In this document: piece by piece, positions 19,515 to 28,650 of the stretch | How positions within the stretch are numbered: position 1 is the first letter of the stretch | Layout of the letters: each line of letters starts with the position of its first letter | The notes under the pieces: generated by a model | Seen by the model: the letters and a program-made list of their open reading frames with translations, nothing else | Database searches by the model: none | What the model was told of the DNA's origin: nothing | Assembly: GCA_963698885.1 (NCBI GenBank) | Contig: CAVOSJ010000004.1 | Span: 248,001-312,000, forward strand | DNA length: 64,000 bases | Source: JBARKJ01 sp963698885 | Lineage (GTDB): Bacteria; Nitrospirota; JACRHJ01 | Direction: 5' to 3' | Made by a program: the position numbers and the translations under genes

Positions 19515-19937
19515 TTAAAGCTTCGGCAGCGTCTTGCCCGCCTCGGTTAAGAGGAGCTGGTCCTTTATGTCACCCGGCTCAGGCACGCCTTCGTACGGCT
19601 TTATGGAGCCTTCCGGGGTGGTCCTGATGGGGAACTTGAACCTTTTGAGTTTGCCGTTACGGAACTTCACGGTCCACATGATGGAGTCCGAACCTCTAAG
19701 AGGCACGACGCTCCCGCCAAGGGGAACTATGTCCGCGTAAGCCCTGACTTCGATGGCGCTCTGGGGGCATATCTTAACGCATGAGTAGCACTCCCAGCAC
19801 CCTTCCGGCTCCTGGTTCCAAGCCTTCATGGTGTTCCTGTCCAGCTTCATCAGGTCATTCGGGCAGATATACTGGCAAGCAGTCTTGTCCTTGCCCTTGC
19901 AGCCGTCACATTTTTCGACGTTTACACAACTCGGCAT
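19515..19937 (-). CDS. aprB: adenylylsulfate reductase subunit beta
   Basis: A 140-residue ferredoxin-like subunit starting at MPSCVNVEKCDGCKG; GGAGGAGGGC lies 9 nt before this ATG. Two 4Fe-4S clusters are shown by the C-x2-C...C-x3-C set in the first 40 residues and by CWECYSCVKICP. A C-terminal tail (VPLRGSDSIMWTVKFRNGK onward) wraps around AprA in known structures. It supplies electrons to the AprA flavin, receiving them from QmoABC. A 59-bp gap separates it from aprA. Confidence 0.96.
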   Translation of the reverse strand: MPSCVNVEKCDGCKGKDKTACQYICPNDLMKLDRNTMKAWNQEPEGCWECYSCVKICPQSAIEVRAYADIVPLGGSVVPLRGSDSIMWTVKFRNGKLKRFKFPIRTTPEGSIKPYEGVPEPGDIKDQLLLTEAGKTLPKL

Positions 19938-19975
19938 CTTTAAGCCCTCCTCCTGCAAATTTTCTGTTTGCGTTT

Positions 19976-20004
19976 GCTTTTCGTCCCGCCGAGGGACGAA
20001 AAGC
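19976..20004 (-). other. intercistronic hairpin between sat and aprB
   Basis: A perfect 12-bp stem (GCTTTTCGTCCC/GGGACGAAAAGC) with a 5-nt loop, 80 nt after the sat stop and 40 nt before aprB. No U-tract follows in the direction of transcription, so it is more likely a transcript-stabilising or cleavage element than a full terminator. Confidence 0.55.
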
Positions 20005-20085
20005 GTTTTTGACAGACTTCCCGAAAAAAGCTTTTACCCACCTCCTTCGACATAAAATAAATAACTATACTCTTAGTACTCTTAT

Positions 20086-21300
20086 TTACTTGCCTTCGGC
20101 GTGCTTGTGCATCTTTATTTCAACCTTCTCGGTCAGGCCCTCGTAGTATGCCCTGAGTATGGTCAGAACTTCCGGACGGCTGAAGTGGTCGGGGACCTCG
20201 TCGCCCTCGGAGAGCATCTTCCTGAGCTTCGTGCCGGAGACGATCATCCTGTCTTCCTTGCCGTGGCAGCAGGTCTTGCTCGATGCCATGCCGTCGCACT
20301 TCGTGCAGTAGAAGGACAGGTCTATCTTCATCGGCTGGGTCTCAAGCGCGCCCTCGGGTATCTTGTCGAATATCTGGTGCGCGTCGAACGGGCCGTAGTA
20401 GTCGCCCACTCCGGCGTGGTCGCGGCCGACGAGCAGGTGGCTCATGCCGTAGTTCTGCCTGAAGAGCGCGTGAAGCAGCGCCTCGCGCGGGCCGGCGTAA
20501 CGCATCTCCATCGGGTAGCCGGAGACGACGCAGGTGTCTTTTACGAAATAATTCTCGACCAGGGCGTCGATGGCCTTCGTCCTGACTTCCGCCGGTATGT
20601 CGCCCGGCTTCAGCTTGCCAAGCAGCATGTGTATGCAGCAGCCGTCGAGTATCTCGATGGCGATCTTCGCAAGGTACTCGTGCGAACGGTGCATCGGGTT
20701 CCTGGTCTGGAACGCGGCGACGGTCTTCCAGCCCTTATCTTCGAAGAGCTTCCTGGTCTCGGCAGGCCTCATGTACAGGCCCTTGTACGTCTCCGGGTAA
20801 TGGCCCTCGGAGAACACTTTCACCGGACCGGCCAGGTTCACTTCGCCCTGCTCCATGACCTTCTGGACGCCCGGGTGCTCCATGTCCGTGGTGGTGTATA
20901 CGGTCATGCACTCGTGGGCCTTGTCTATGGAATATTTTTCTTTTATGGTCATGGACCCCATCAGCTCGCCCGTTTCTTCGTCCACGAGCGCGACTTCCTG
21001 GCCTATCTTTAAGGCGTCAGCCTGGCCCTTGTTGGTGGACAGGGTGATTGGGATGGGGAAGAAGGTGCCGTCGGCGGTGACGAACTTGTCGCAGACGCCC
21101 TGCCAGTCGGCCTTCGTCATGAAGCCCGTGAGCGGGGTGAAGGCGCCTATGCCCATCATGATGAGGTCCGAGGTCTCGCGGCTGGTCATCTTGACCTGGT
21201 CCAGACCTTTCGCGGCTGCTTTAGCCTGCTCCAGGTCCTTGCCCTCCAGAAGAAGCGGCATCAGCTTCTTTGCTTTTCCGTGCGGATTAACAAGTGCCAT
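20086..21300 (-). CDS. sat: sulfate adenylyltransferase (ATP sulfurylase)
   Basis: A 404-residue homo-oligomeric ATP sulfurylase of the dissimilatory type. The active-site motifs are QTRNPMHRSHEYL, VGRDHAGVGDYYGPFDA and the late ISGTKLRKMLSEG-type loop (here VSGTKLRKMLSEGDEVP). It activates sulfate to APS in sulfate reducers, or forms ATP in the reverse reaction. A Cys/His cluster (CTKCDGMASSKTCCHG) suggests the zinc site seen in related enzymes. It is first in the operon, with AAGGAGG before the ATG and a 394-bp upstream region carrying a candidate promoter. Confidence 0.96.
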   Translation of the reverse strand: MALVNPHGKAKKLMPLLLEGKDLEQAKAAAKGLDQVKMTSRETSDLIMMGIGAFTPLTGFMTKADWQGVCDKFVTADGTFFPIPITLSTNKGQADALKIGQEVALVDEETGELMGSMTIKEKYSIDKAHECMTVYTTTDMEHPGVQKVMEQGEVNLAGPVKVFSEGHYPETYKGLYMRPAETRKLFEDKGWKTVAAFQTRNPMHRSHEYLAKIAIEILDGCCIHMLLGKLKPGDIPAEVRTKAIDALVENYFVKDTCVVSGYPMEMRYAGPREALLHALFRQNYGMSHLLVGRDHAGVGDYYGPFDAHQIFDKIPEGALETQPMKIDLSFYCTKCDGMASSKTCCHGKEDRMIVSGTKLRKMLSEGDEVPDHFSRPEVLTILRAYYEGLTEKVEIKMHKHAEGK

Positions 21301-21371
21301 TTTTAATTCCTCCTTGTTTTATAGTTATGGCCGGAGCCATGAACGCACACAACAGTCCTATGACGGGACAG

Positions 21372-21401
21372 AGTGTACAACCTTGCAAACGATGTTTCCA
21401 A
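21372..21401 (-). promoter_or_regulatory. candidate promoter of sat-aprBA-qmoABC
   Basis: Minus-strand TTGGAA, 18-nt spacer, TACACT, about 70 bp before sat. The match is moderate. An AT-rich near-palindrome (ATTAAT arms, 21401-21415) directly upstream could be an activator or UP-type element. Confidence 0.35.
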
Positions 21402-21415
21402 TTAATAATATTAAT

Positions 21416-21694
21416 ATCGGGATAAACGAAAGAATGAAATCGCAGTATCAGGCCGACTTATAACTATAACTTCCGGAATTCTAAAGGATGACTGACGCTA
21501 ACTCCAGCCGCTATAAAAGATTTTGATGAGTTATAAGGAAAATAAACACCCTGCTGCTTGCGGAACCGGCTCGGTGCGTTATACTGATATACTATATTTT
21601 CACAATATGCGCAAGTCGCGGAACCTTCCCCCCCCCACTCCGCGCCCGAAGCCGCGGAAGGGAGGGGAGGAAAGAGCTAATAGCTCAATGGCTC
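21416..21694. other. gene-free spacer upstream of sat
   Basis: Between the sat promoter region and the 3' end of the beta-barrel gene I see no gene, tRNA or clear terminator. There is a run of nine C near 21630 and short A/T-rich stretches. Short open frames here lack ribosome sites. Confidence 0.5.
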
Positions 21695-22594
21695 TCAATA
21701 GCTCACGCCGAGTCCGGCTTTCACGCCGTAGAGGTTCGTATGGCTCGTGGGCTCAAGCGCCGAAGCGACCGGCACCTGGCCTGACGTCAGAATAACGGTA
21801 CCTGATTTGCCGACGTTCCAGCGCTGATAGTAAGGCGTCATGAACACAAAAAACTTGTACTGCTGGGTCGGTTCGGAAACGTCTCTTCCGGAAACATCTT
21901 TATTGACGGAAATATCATATGACACGGGGACCTGAACGCCGTAGCCCAAACGGCTTTTAAGGGTAAATGCCGCCTGGTCCGTCATGCCTGCGATATTGGT
22001 CTTCATCGTCGGACTGAAGGGCCATAACGCGGCGGCGTCAACACCTGCCAGCAGGCGTCCGGCCCTGAACTTGGCCTCTATGCCCGCCGCCCCATACCAC
22101 CAGCTATAAATCTCCTGATAATCGGGAAGGGTGTCCTGTCCCCGGACCCAGCTCCGGTAGCCCACGCCCAGATACGGGGCCAGCGAAAAGTTCGCGGGGT
22201 TCCATATCTTGTAGCCGAGGTTTAATTCCCCTTTGTATATGGACTCCGGGGTAGTCATGGTAAGCGGGGTCCCGTTCTGCAACGCGCCGGTATATTTCGC
22301 ATGGTTAGAGGTCAGCCAGTCGAAGTCAAACCGCGCAAAAAACGGAAGAGACATCGAATTGTCATACCTCAGTTCAGTGGTCATGCCGTTCAGCCAGCCG
22401 GTGTCCTTGTCGAGAACTTCGCCGAACCTGGGGTCATTACTGGGATTGATTTCTTCATAATGCAGGTACGCCCCGTTGTACCCGAGCGAAAACTTAATCC
22501 CCTCCTCACCTGCCCCGCCAGCCTGCCCCTGCGCAAATGCAGGCCCCGCCATCGTCAACATCAATAAAAAAGAAATGATTGCAATTTTCTTCAC
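21695..22594 (-). CDS. outer-membrane beta-barrel protein
   Basis: A 299-residue exported protein. A GTG start with GGAGGA upstream begins a signal peptide (MKKIAIISFLLMLTMAGPAFA, cut after AFA). The mature part has alternating amphipathic strands rich in Gly/Tyr/Trp (YNGAYLHYEE, LGYKIWNPANF, YLGVGYRSWVRG) and ends with an aromatic residue (VKAGLGVSY), the usual outer-membrane targeting signal. About 12 strands are plausible. No ligand or family is recognised. It is a single-gene unit upstream of sat on the same strand. Confidence 0.75.
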   Translation of the reverse strand: MKKIAIISFLLMLTMAGPAFAQGQAGGAGEEGIKFSLGYNGAYLHYEEINPSNDPRFGEVLDKDTGWLNGMTTELRYDNSMSLPFFARFDFDWLTSNHAKYTGALQNGTPLTMTTPESIYKGELNLGYKIWNPANFSLAPYLGVGYRSWVRGQDTLPDYQEIYSWWYGAAGIEAKFRAGRLLAGVDAAALWPFSPTMKTNIAGMTDQAAFTLKSRLGYGVQVPVSYDISVNKDVSGRDVSEPTQQYKFFVFMTPYYQRWNVGKSGTVILTSGQVPVASALEPTSHTNLYGVKAGLGVSY

Positions 22595-22643
22595 GCTGTT
22601 CCTCCGTTTAAGATTTTACTTCTAAAAAAACAACATTAGCGGT

Positions 22644-22690
22644 CAACATTAATTCATATATAAACGAAGAAATCAAATAAATTTTACACC
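22644..22690 (+). repeat. imperfect direct repeat flanking the RCC1 gene (left copy)
   Basis: About 47 bp with a 12-bp identical core (TTCATATATAAA) and AAATCAA. It matches 26565-26611 at roughly three-quarters of positions. The two copies bracket the RCC1/Ig-like gene. Confidence 0.4.
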
Positions 22691-22759
22691 ATTAAGTTAC
22701 GCCCGCAAATCAGCCGAATTTCGCTGTACGGAAGTCCAATCCTTGAAAAATGAAAATTC

Positions 22760-22787
22760 TTGATTTCCAGAATTAAGTTTCTATAAT
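22760..22787 (+). promoter_or_regulatory. promoter of the RCC1/Ig-like gene
   Basis: Plus-strand TTGATT, 16-nt spacer, perfect TATAAT, giving a leader of about 150 nt before the ATG at 22947. Confidence 0.55.
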
Positions 22788-22868
22788 ATATCCGAGCGAA
22801 GGCCAGGCAATATTTTTCGAGCGGCACGCACTACTTTTCCGGAGTTGGCTTTGAAGCAGTTCGGATTT

Positions 22869-22911
22869 TAAAGCCCATCTCCAGATATGTGTAGCGGGCT
22901 TTTATTTTAGT
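22869..22911 (+). other. leader hairpin with T-rich tail before the RCC1 gene
   Basis: AAAGCCC and GGGCTTT arms with a loop of about 19 nt are followed by TTATTTTAG, about 35 nt before the start codon. It looks like a weak attenuator. The rest of the 352-bp gap 22595-22946 holds only the direct repeat and promoter listed separately. Confidence 0.3.
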
Positions 22912-22946
22912 AAATGTTTTTATACGAGTAATTTGGAGAAGGCATC

Positions 22947-25900
22947 ATGAAACTTGCGGGAAGGTTTACGGCGGTATTGGGGCTGGTCTTATGTATAGTC
23001 CTGGGCATGACGGCAAATGCGAAGGCCGCGTCCGCTGGCGCGGTCTGGGACTGGGGTGACAATGACTATGGCCAGCTTGGCGACGGGACGACAACGCAAA
23101 GGAGCGCGCCTGTCCAGGTCGAGCCGGTATGGACTGCGGGGTAACGGCCATTGCGGGCGGCGGATTTCACACGATAGCCCTGAAGTCGGACGGGACGGTC
23201 TGGGCATGGGGTTGGAATGTCAATGGCCAGCTTGGCGACGGGACTACGACCCAGAGAAACACGCCCGTCCAGGTGAGCGGACCTGAGCGGGGTAACGGCC
23301 ATTGCGGGCGGCTGATTATCACACGATAGCCCTGAAGTCCGACGGGACGGTCTGGGCATGGGGTTGCAATAACTATGGCCAGCTTGGCGACGGGACTACG
23401 ACGCAAAGAAACACGCCCGTCCAGGTGAGCGGCCTGACCGGGGTAACGGCCATTGCGGGCGGGGATGCTCACACGATAGCCCTGAAGTCCGACGGGACGG
23501 TCTGGGCATGGGGTGACAATGGCTATGGCCAGCTTGGCGACGGGACTACGACCCAGAGAGATCACGCCCGTCCAGGTGAGCGGCCTGACCGGGGTAACGG
23601 CCATCGCGTGCGGCGATGCTCACACGATAGCCCTGAAGTCCGACGGGACGGTATGGGCATGGGGTTACAATGGCTATGGCCAGCTTGGCGACGGGACTAC
23701 GACCCAGAGAAATTCGCCCGTCCAGGTGAGCGGCCTGAGCGGGGTAACGGCCATCGCGGGCGGGGATGATCACACGATAGCCCTGAAGTCCGACGGGACG
23801 GTCTGGGCATGGGGTTACAATGGCTATGGCCAGCTTGGCGACGGGACTACGACCCAGAGAAATTACGCCCGTCCAGGTGAGCGGCCTGAGCGGGGTAACG
23901 GCCATTGCGGGCGGCGGTTATCACACGATAGCCCTGAAGTCCGGACGGGACGGTCTGGGCATGGGGTTACAATGGCGATGGCGAGCTTGGCGACGGGACT
24001 ACGACGGAAAGACTCACGCCCGTCCAGGTGAGCGGCCTGACCGGGGTAACGGCCATTGCGGGCGGCGCATATCACACGATAGCCCTCGTACCCGACACCA
24101 CCCCGCCCACGTCCGCCATAACCGCTCCGACAAGCAGCGATCATCCAACCGGCGGCGTGACATATAACATAACCGGCACCGCGACGGATAACACAGGCGG
24201 CTCCGGCGTCCAGAAGGTGGAGGTCTCGACGGACGGCGGGAACTCATGGACGACCACCGGCGTGACGGATACCTCAGGCGCGGGCTCCTGGGCGACATGG
24301 AGCTATAACTGGACCCCGCCGCTCGAAGGGACCTTTACCATAAAGTCGCGTGCGACGGACAACGCGGGCAACGTGGAGACGCCGGGGGCCGGCGTTACGG
24401 TGATATTGGTGGATAAAGCGCCGCCAGTCACAACAATCACCGCCCCCGCCAATGGGGCATACCTTCGCGGCACGTCTTATAACATCACCGGCACGTCCTC
24501 GGACGCAACCGGTATCCAAGCTTTTTTCGAAATCTATATCAACGGCGGCTTCTTGGGCTTTCCTACGGGCAACTATCCTGGCGCCCTTACGGGTACTGTG
24601 TACACGGTCTCCTGGAGCCAGAACTGGACCCTGCCCGCCGACGGGACATATACCATCACGGCGGAAGATGTGAGAGACAGCGCAGGCAACATTGAGACGC
24701 CGGGCCCGAGCGTTACGGTGACGGTGGACAATACCCCGCCAGTCGTGAGCGCGGGTGTGGACAAAACCGCCAATGCAGTGTACACCCAGACCGCAACGGC
24801 CACGGACACAAACCCGATGACCTACCAGTGGAGCAAGGTCAGCGGGCCGGGCACAATAACCTTCGGGACGCAGACCGCCTCATCGACGACGGTTTCCGCC
24901 AGCGCCGACGGGACCTATTCGCTTCAGTTCACCGCCACCGACGCGGCGGGAAATTCCGCATCCTCGACCATGACTTTGACTTGGGACGCGACGGCCCCGT
25001 CGTCCTCGATAGCGGCCCCGTCCGGCCCTTATGTCAGCGGGGCTTCATGCAATATATCCGGCACGGCTTCGGATACGGTCACTGGTGTACAGATGGTCCG
25101 GGTAGGCATCACTCCGGACGGCGGCACTACTACCTGGTATGACGCAACCGGCACGACCTCATGGAGTTACCCGTGGACCTTCCCTGCCGATGGGAGCTAC
25201 AGCATAACGTCCCGTGCTACGGACAACGCAGGGAACGTCGAGACTCCCTCGGCGGGCGTAACGGTTACGGTGGATAACACCGTCCCGACTTCTTCACTGA
25301 CGGCTCCGGCAGCCGGTACGATAATTTACGGCGCCAGCACGAATGTCACCGGCACGGCGGCAGACACCGGCCCGGGGGTGCAGACGGTCGAGGTCGGCAT
25401 CACCCCAAACGGCGGCACGACTACATGGTACCCCGCCACCGGCACCACGAGTTGGAACTACCCGTGGACTCTACCCGCGGACGGCAGCTATAAAATCCAG
25501 ACGCGAGCGACGGATAAAGGAAATCATGTTGAGGTTCCCGCCGCGGGCATAAGCGTAACTGTTGACAATTCCTCGCCGGTAATTACCGGCCCAGTTGACC
25601 ATGCGCACCTTCAGGCGCAATTTGCACCCGATCCTACTACATTCTCCTGGTTTCCGAATGCGTGCGTTAAGTTCAAGGTCGCGTACTCCGCCAGGCCGGA
25701 TTTCAAGAAGAAGCTGACGGTGGTTTCGGATAACAGGGGCATAGGCGTGACTTACAACCCGTCGCCCGCGTCTTGGAATAAGATAACGGCCCTTGGCGGA
25801 AACGTCTTCTGGAGAGTAGTGGGCACGACTGCGGCACGTAAGGTGCTTAATAGCGCGTCGCAGCAACTTGTTATTGACGGGACCTACTCAGATATTTTGG

Positions 25901-26466
25901 ATATCCCGTCAACCGATGTCAACAGCATACCGACGATGGAGTGCGACCCCGGGGCCGGTTCTTCGGTTAGAGTTGAATTTTCGTCCAACTCATACTTCGT
26001 GGCTCCGCTGAAGACTTCTATCCTAACGCCCGGGTCGCCGGTCTCGTACACGCCGACTCCGGCAGCGTGGAGGACAATAACAAAGTTAGGCCCAGAATTC
26101 TACTGGCGTTTTATGGGCAAGCTGTCAACCGGGGAGACCTCTTACAGCGTAACCAATACCACTTCAGTCACCGGAGGGCCGACGATAACGGACCCGGCTG
26201 ATGGTTCGACGGTGATTTACCCTCTGACTATCTCATGGGATACAACCGGGTTCGTGAGTTTTGTCGTGCAGGCGAGTGCGGCCCCTGATTTTTCCACGAA
26301 GGTCCTCGTGCTGGGAAGCTCGAAGACAGGAAGTCTCGAACTTACCGAGGCTAAATGGTCCAGGCTTTCGGCGCTGGGTAACCCGGTTTATTTGCGGGTG
26401 GCCGGGACCACCGAGGATAAATACACTGCATACGGTCCTGCGGTTAAAGTCGATACAACTCCCTGA
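22947..26466 (+). CDS. secreted RCC1-repeat / Ig-like repeat protein, frame broken six times
   Basis: A signal peptide (MKLAGRFTAVLGLVLCIVLG) with GGAGAAGG upstream is followed by seven RCC1-type blades (WAWGxNxYGQLGDGTTTQR) that fall in changing frames. From 24028 one open frame runs 812 codons to the stop. It holds four or five Ig/HYR-like modules (SITAPxxG...YNITGTAxD...VEVSTDGG...ATDNAGNVETP), then a C-terminal beta-rich region with three related PDFSTKVLV-type units. Corrected for one +5 and five +1 changes, the product is about 1169 residues. RCC1 propellers and Ig modules suggest a surface or secreted binding protein. Whether the gene is intact in the cell cannot be told from this sequence. 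Confidence 0.7.
23040..24090 (+). repeat. tandem ~150-bp repeats encoding RCC1 blades
   Basis: Seven copies. The marker AGCTTGGCGACGGGAC recurs at spacings of 155, 152, 150, 151, 150 and 152 bp. The canonical unit is 150 bp (50 codons), and every deviation is an addition. Extra bases are visible near 23118, 23281, 23311, 23562, 23866 and 23934. Confidence 0.9.
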
Positions 26467-26483
26467 TGGTAATCGTAACCAGG

Positions 26484-26514
26484 AGAGGGGCCAAAAGCCC
26501 CTCTTTTGCGTTTT
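26484..26514 (+). terminator. intrinsic terminator after the RCC1 gene
   Basis: An 8-bp stem (AGAGGGGC/GCCCCTCT) with CAAAA loop and a T-rich tail starts 18 nt after the stop codon. Confidence 0.75.
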
Positions 26515-26564
26515 CCCCTGCTCTTAATAGCTCCTCCTGCTTAAATCCCCAAGCCATCATCGGC

Positions 26565-26611
26565 CCACATTTATTCATATATAAATGGAAAAATCAACGA
26601 ATTTCATACGG
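26565..26611 (+). repeat. imperfect direct repeat flanking the RCC1 gene (right copy)
   Basis: Partner of 22644-22690. The stretch from here to the ssrA promoter (26612-26916) contains a small CCCGT/ACGGG hairpin and no supported gene. Confidence 0.4.
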
Positions 26612-26916
26612 GATCAAATTCATGACGTCCGTAAGGGCATTACGAGCCATTTCGGGGGGTCCGGGAGGGGTTTTGGCGACATGGGTTTTTCCGGGGCTGG
26701 AGGTAATTTTCCCTTTATTCCACATGGAGTTAAACCCGTAAAACGGGCGAATCTGGCGGCGCGGAAATCCCGCTACCCGGCGCTCCAACTACTTGAAAAA
26801 ACAACATTTTTTTACGCACCTCAACGCGATTTTCTCCGTCAGACACTCTTTAATCAAAGGTTATTTATATGCCGTGATTTAAAACTAAAGCGGCAAGCCG
26901 CCCGGAAATGTAATCC

Positions 26917-26945
26917 TTGCAATACAAAAGGATTTTTATTATAAT
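26917..26945 (+). promoter_or_regulatory. ssrA promoter
   Basis: TTGCAA, 17-nt spacer, perfect TATAAT. The predicted start site is within 1-2 nt of the mature tmRNA 5' end. Confidence 0.75.
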
Positions 26946-26953
26946 ACTGCATG

Positions 26954-27307
26954 GGGGGCGCTAGGCTTCGACGGGAGCATCGAGGCTTGGGTTGCATGCC
27001 GGGTTCCACCGACCCGTAACCAGGTGGACAAAACATACTCGCCAATACACACGAGTACGCTTTAGCCGCTTAGGCGGCTAACGCCCTTCCGGTTCCACGT
27101 CAGCGGGGGCCGGAGCAGGGTGTCATAATCGTTGACTTTTTCCCGCTTTCCTTCCCGCGAGGGCGGGCTGAGACCACGGTCGGGACAGCCTCTAACGAGT
27201 AGCCTGCCGGTGGGCAACTCCAGAGGTTAAACGTTCGCCGGATAAGCATGTAGTAGCTCACTGCCAAGGGTTTTCGGACGCGGGTTCGATTCCCGCCGCC
27301 TCCACCA
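26954..27307 (+). ncRNA. ssrA: transfer-messenger RNA (tmRNA)
   Basis: The 5' GGGGGCG pairs with CGCCTCC before the encoded ACCA at the 3' end, forming the acceptor stem (one G-U pair). The conserved GGCTTCGACGGG and T-arm GGTTCGATTCC are present. The tag reading frame 27041-27073 has resume codon GCC and encodes ANTHEYALAA followed by TAG; it ends in the YALAA degradation signal. tmRNA with SmpB rescues ribosomes stalled on broken mRNA. Its 3' end is a common integration site for mobile elements, and the following region looks accessory. Confidence 0.97.
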
Positions 27308-27321
27308 TCTTAATCATGTTT

Positions 27322-27576
27322 TCAAGCATTTAGGCGCTCAGGGTTGCTGACTTTCGCAGTACTTTCGCAACGCAGAGTCAGTAGCCTTGTTGCCAGCTTC
27401 CTCTCCTCCTCCTCCACAAAGTCAGGGCCGAAAAAAGTACCAAAATGACCATCTTTGTCCAATTTGATTATGAGGAAAGATTGTAAATAATCAACCGCGG
27501 ACTTTCGCAAACTTTCCCGCCACCATTCCTGTAAAGATTTTTTTCCCCCGTATTGTTCGTCGCTGACCAGTTCCAT
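27322..27576 (-). CDS. doubtful small protein next to ssrA
   Basis: An 84-codon open frame 15 bp after ssrA, on the opposite strand. Its composition is protein-like (KKSLQEWWRESLRKSAVDYL, then FGTFFGPDFVEEEERKLAT), but there is no good ribosome site and no recognised family. It may be a remnant of an element integrated at ssrA. The rest of 27308-27654 shows only short CTTTCGCA repeats. Confidence 0.3.
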   Translation of the reverse strand: MELVSDEQYGGKKSLQEWWRESLRKSAVDYLQSFLIIKLDKDGHFGTFFGPDFVEEEERKLATRLLTLRCESTAKVSNPERLNA

Positions 27577-27732
27577 CCAGTTGGCGGGATTTGACCCCTG
27601 TTCGTTTGAGAGCTAAGCTTGAAGAAAGCGGAGCTATTTTAAATTTCAATAAAAATGGGAGTCCACGTGCAAAAGCAACACAGCACAAGCCTGATTGACT
27701 TCATAACACCAAATCAAATCGGTCCGCGAAGG

Positions 27733-28650
27733 ATGCAGCCTGCTATCGTGAGATATTTTCTCAGGCTGGGCTTGCTGGTCATACTTCTCGGCGTTGCGTG
27801 TGTTGTGCCGGCCATGGCTGCACCGATTCAACTGCCAGCGATTGTTGAGCCCGCCAGCCAAGAGCATCACGTCGGCAAACTTATATTTGTTGAATTGGTG
27901 ACACCGGACCTCGCCGCCGCCAAACAGTTCTATGCGGGACTGTTTGGCTGGACATTTCGCGACATTCAGGCTGGTGGGACAAAGTACGCCGAGGCGCTTC
28001 TCGACGGTAGTCCGGTCGCGGGACTGATTCAGAAGAATGTACCGGCGAGCGAGCATCGACAACCAGCGTGGCTGAGTTTCTTCGCCGTGAACGATGTCGA
28101 CGCGGCAGAAAAGGTTGCTTTGAAAAATGCCGCGAAGGTGCTGTTCGCGCCTCACAGCATCCCTGACCGCGGCCGGGAAGCGGTGTTCGCGGATCCGCAG
28201 GGAGCAGTTTTTGCGGTCCTCGCTTCCAGTAGCGGTGATCCGTCAGATGTTCTGGCCGCACCCGGAGAATGGATTTGGACCTCGTTAATCACGACCGATC
28301 CGGAGACTGATGCTGCTTTTTACCAGAAGCTATTCGGCTACGAAGTCTTCGAGTTGCCCGCTAGCGAGGGATCCCAACATCTCTTGCTCGCATCCGACAA
28401 CTATGCTCGTGCGAGCGTGAATACGCTGCCTGCGAATAGGCCCAATGTCCATCCCCACTGGCTCAATTTCGTACGAGTCGAAGATACGGTCAAGATGACT
28501 GCAAAGGTCGTGGCGCTCGGTGGCCGTGTGCTGGTCGAGCCGCGGATTGATCGTCAAGGCGGCAAGGTCGCGGTGGTCGCCGACCCTTCAGGGGCACCTT
28601 TCGGATTGCTCGAATGGCCCGGCACTGAGCTTAAAGAGGTGCCAAAGTGA
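27733..28650 (+). CDS. exported VOC (glyoxalase/bleomycin-resistance) protein, two domains
   Basis: Two vicinal-oxygen-chelate domains follow each other (KLIFVELVTPDLAAAKQFYA...; WIWTSLITTDPETDAAFYQ...). They come after a signal peptide (RYFLRLGLLVILLGVACVV, ending AMA). The ATG at 27733 suits the signal peptide; another in-frame ATG at 27655 would add 26 residues, and neither has a strong ribosome site. VOC proteins bind metal and small molecules; the substrate is unknown. Its stop overlaps the next start (GTGA), so it forms a pair with a lipoprotein. It probably belongs to the accessory block after ssrA. Confidence 0.8.
   Translation: MQPAIVRYFLRLGLLVILLGVACVVPAMAAPIQLPAIVEPASQEHHVGKLIFVELVTPDLAAAKQFYAGLFGWTFRDIQAGGTKYAEALLDGSPVAGLIQKNVPASEHRQPAWLSFFAVNDVDAAEKVALKNAAKVLFAPHSIPDRGREAVFADPQGAVFAVLASSSGDPSDVLAAPGEWIWTSLITTDPETDAAFYQKLFGYEVFELPASEGSQHLLLASDNYARASVNTLPANRPNVHPHWLNFVRVEDTVKMTAKVVALGGRVLVEPRIDRQGGKVAVVADPSGAPFGLLEWPGTELKEVPK

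Noticed and set aside
21625..21640. C-tract near 21630 as a phase-variation tract
   Set aside because: It is not inside or close to the start of a supported gene.
22788..22946. Possible c-di-GMP riboswitch in the RCC1 gene leader, suggested by GCACGCAC
   Set aside because: The other conserved GEMM elements and paired stems could not be found; only a weak terminator-like hairpin is supported.
23040..24090. CRISPR-like regular repeats
   Set aside because: The 150-bp units are coding RCC1 blades with no short repeat-spacer structure and no cas genes nearby.
27491..27688. 65-codon minus-strand frame near ssrA
   Set aside because: It overlaps another doubtful frame, has no ribosome site and no recognised motif.
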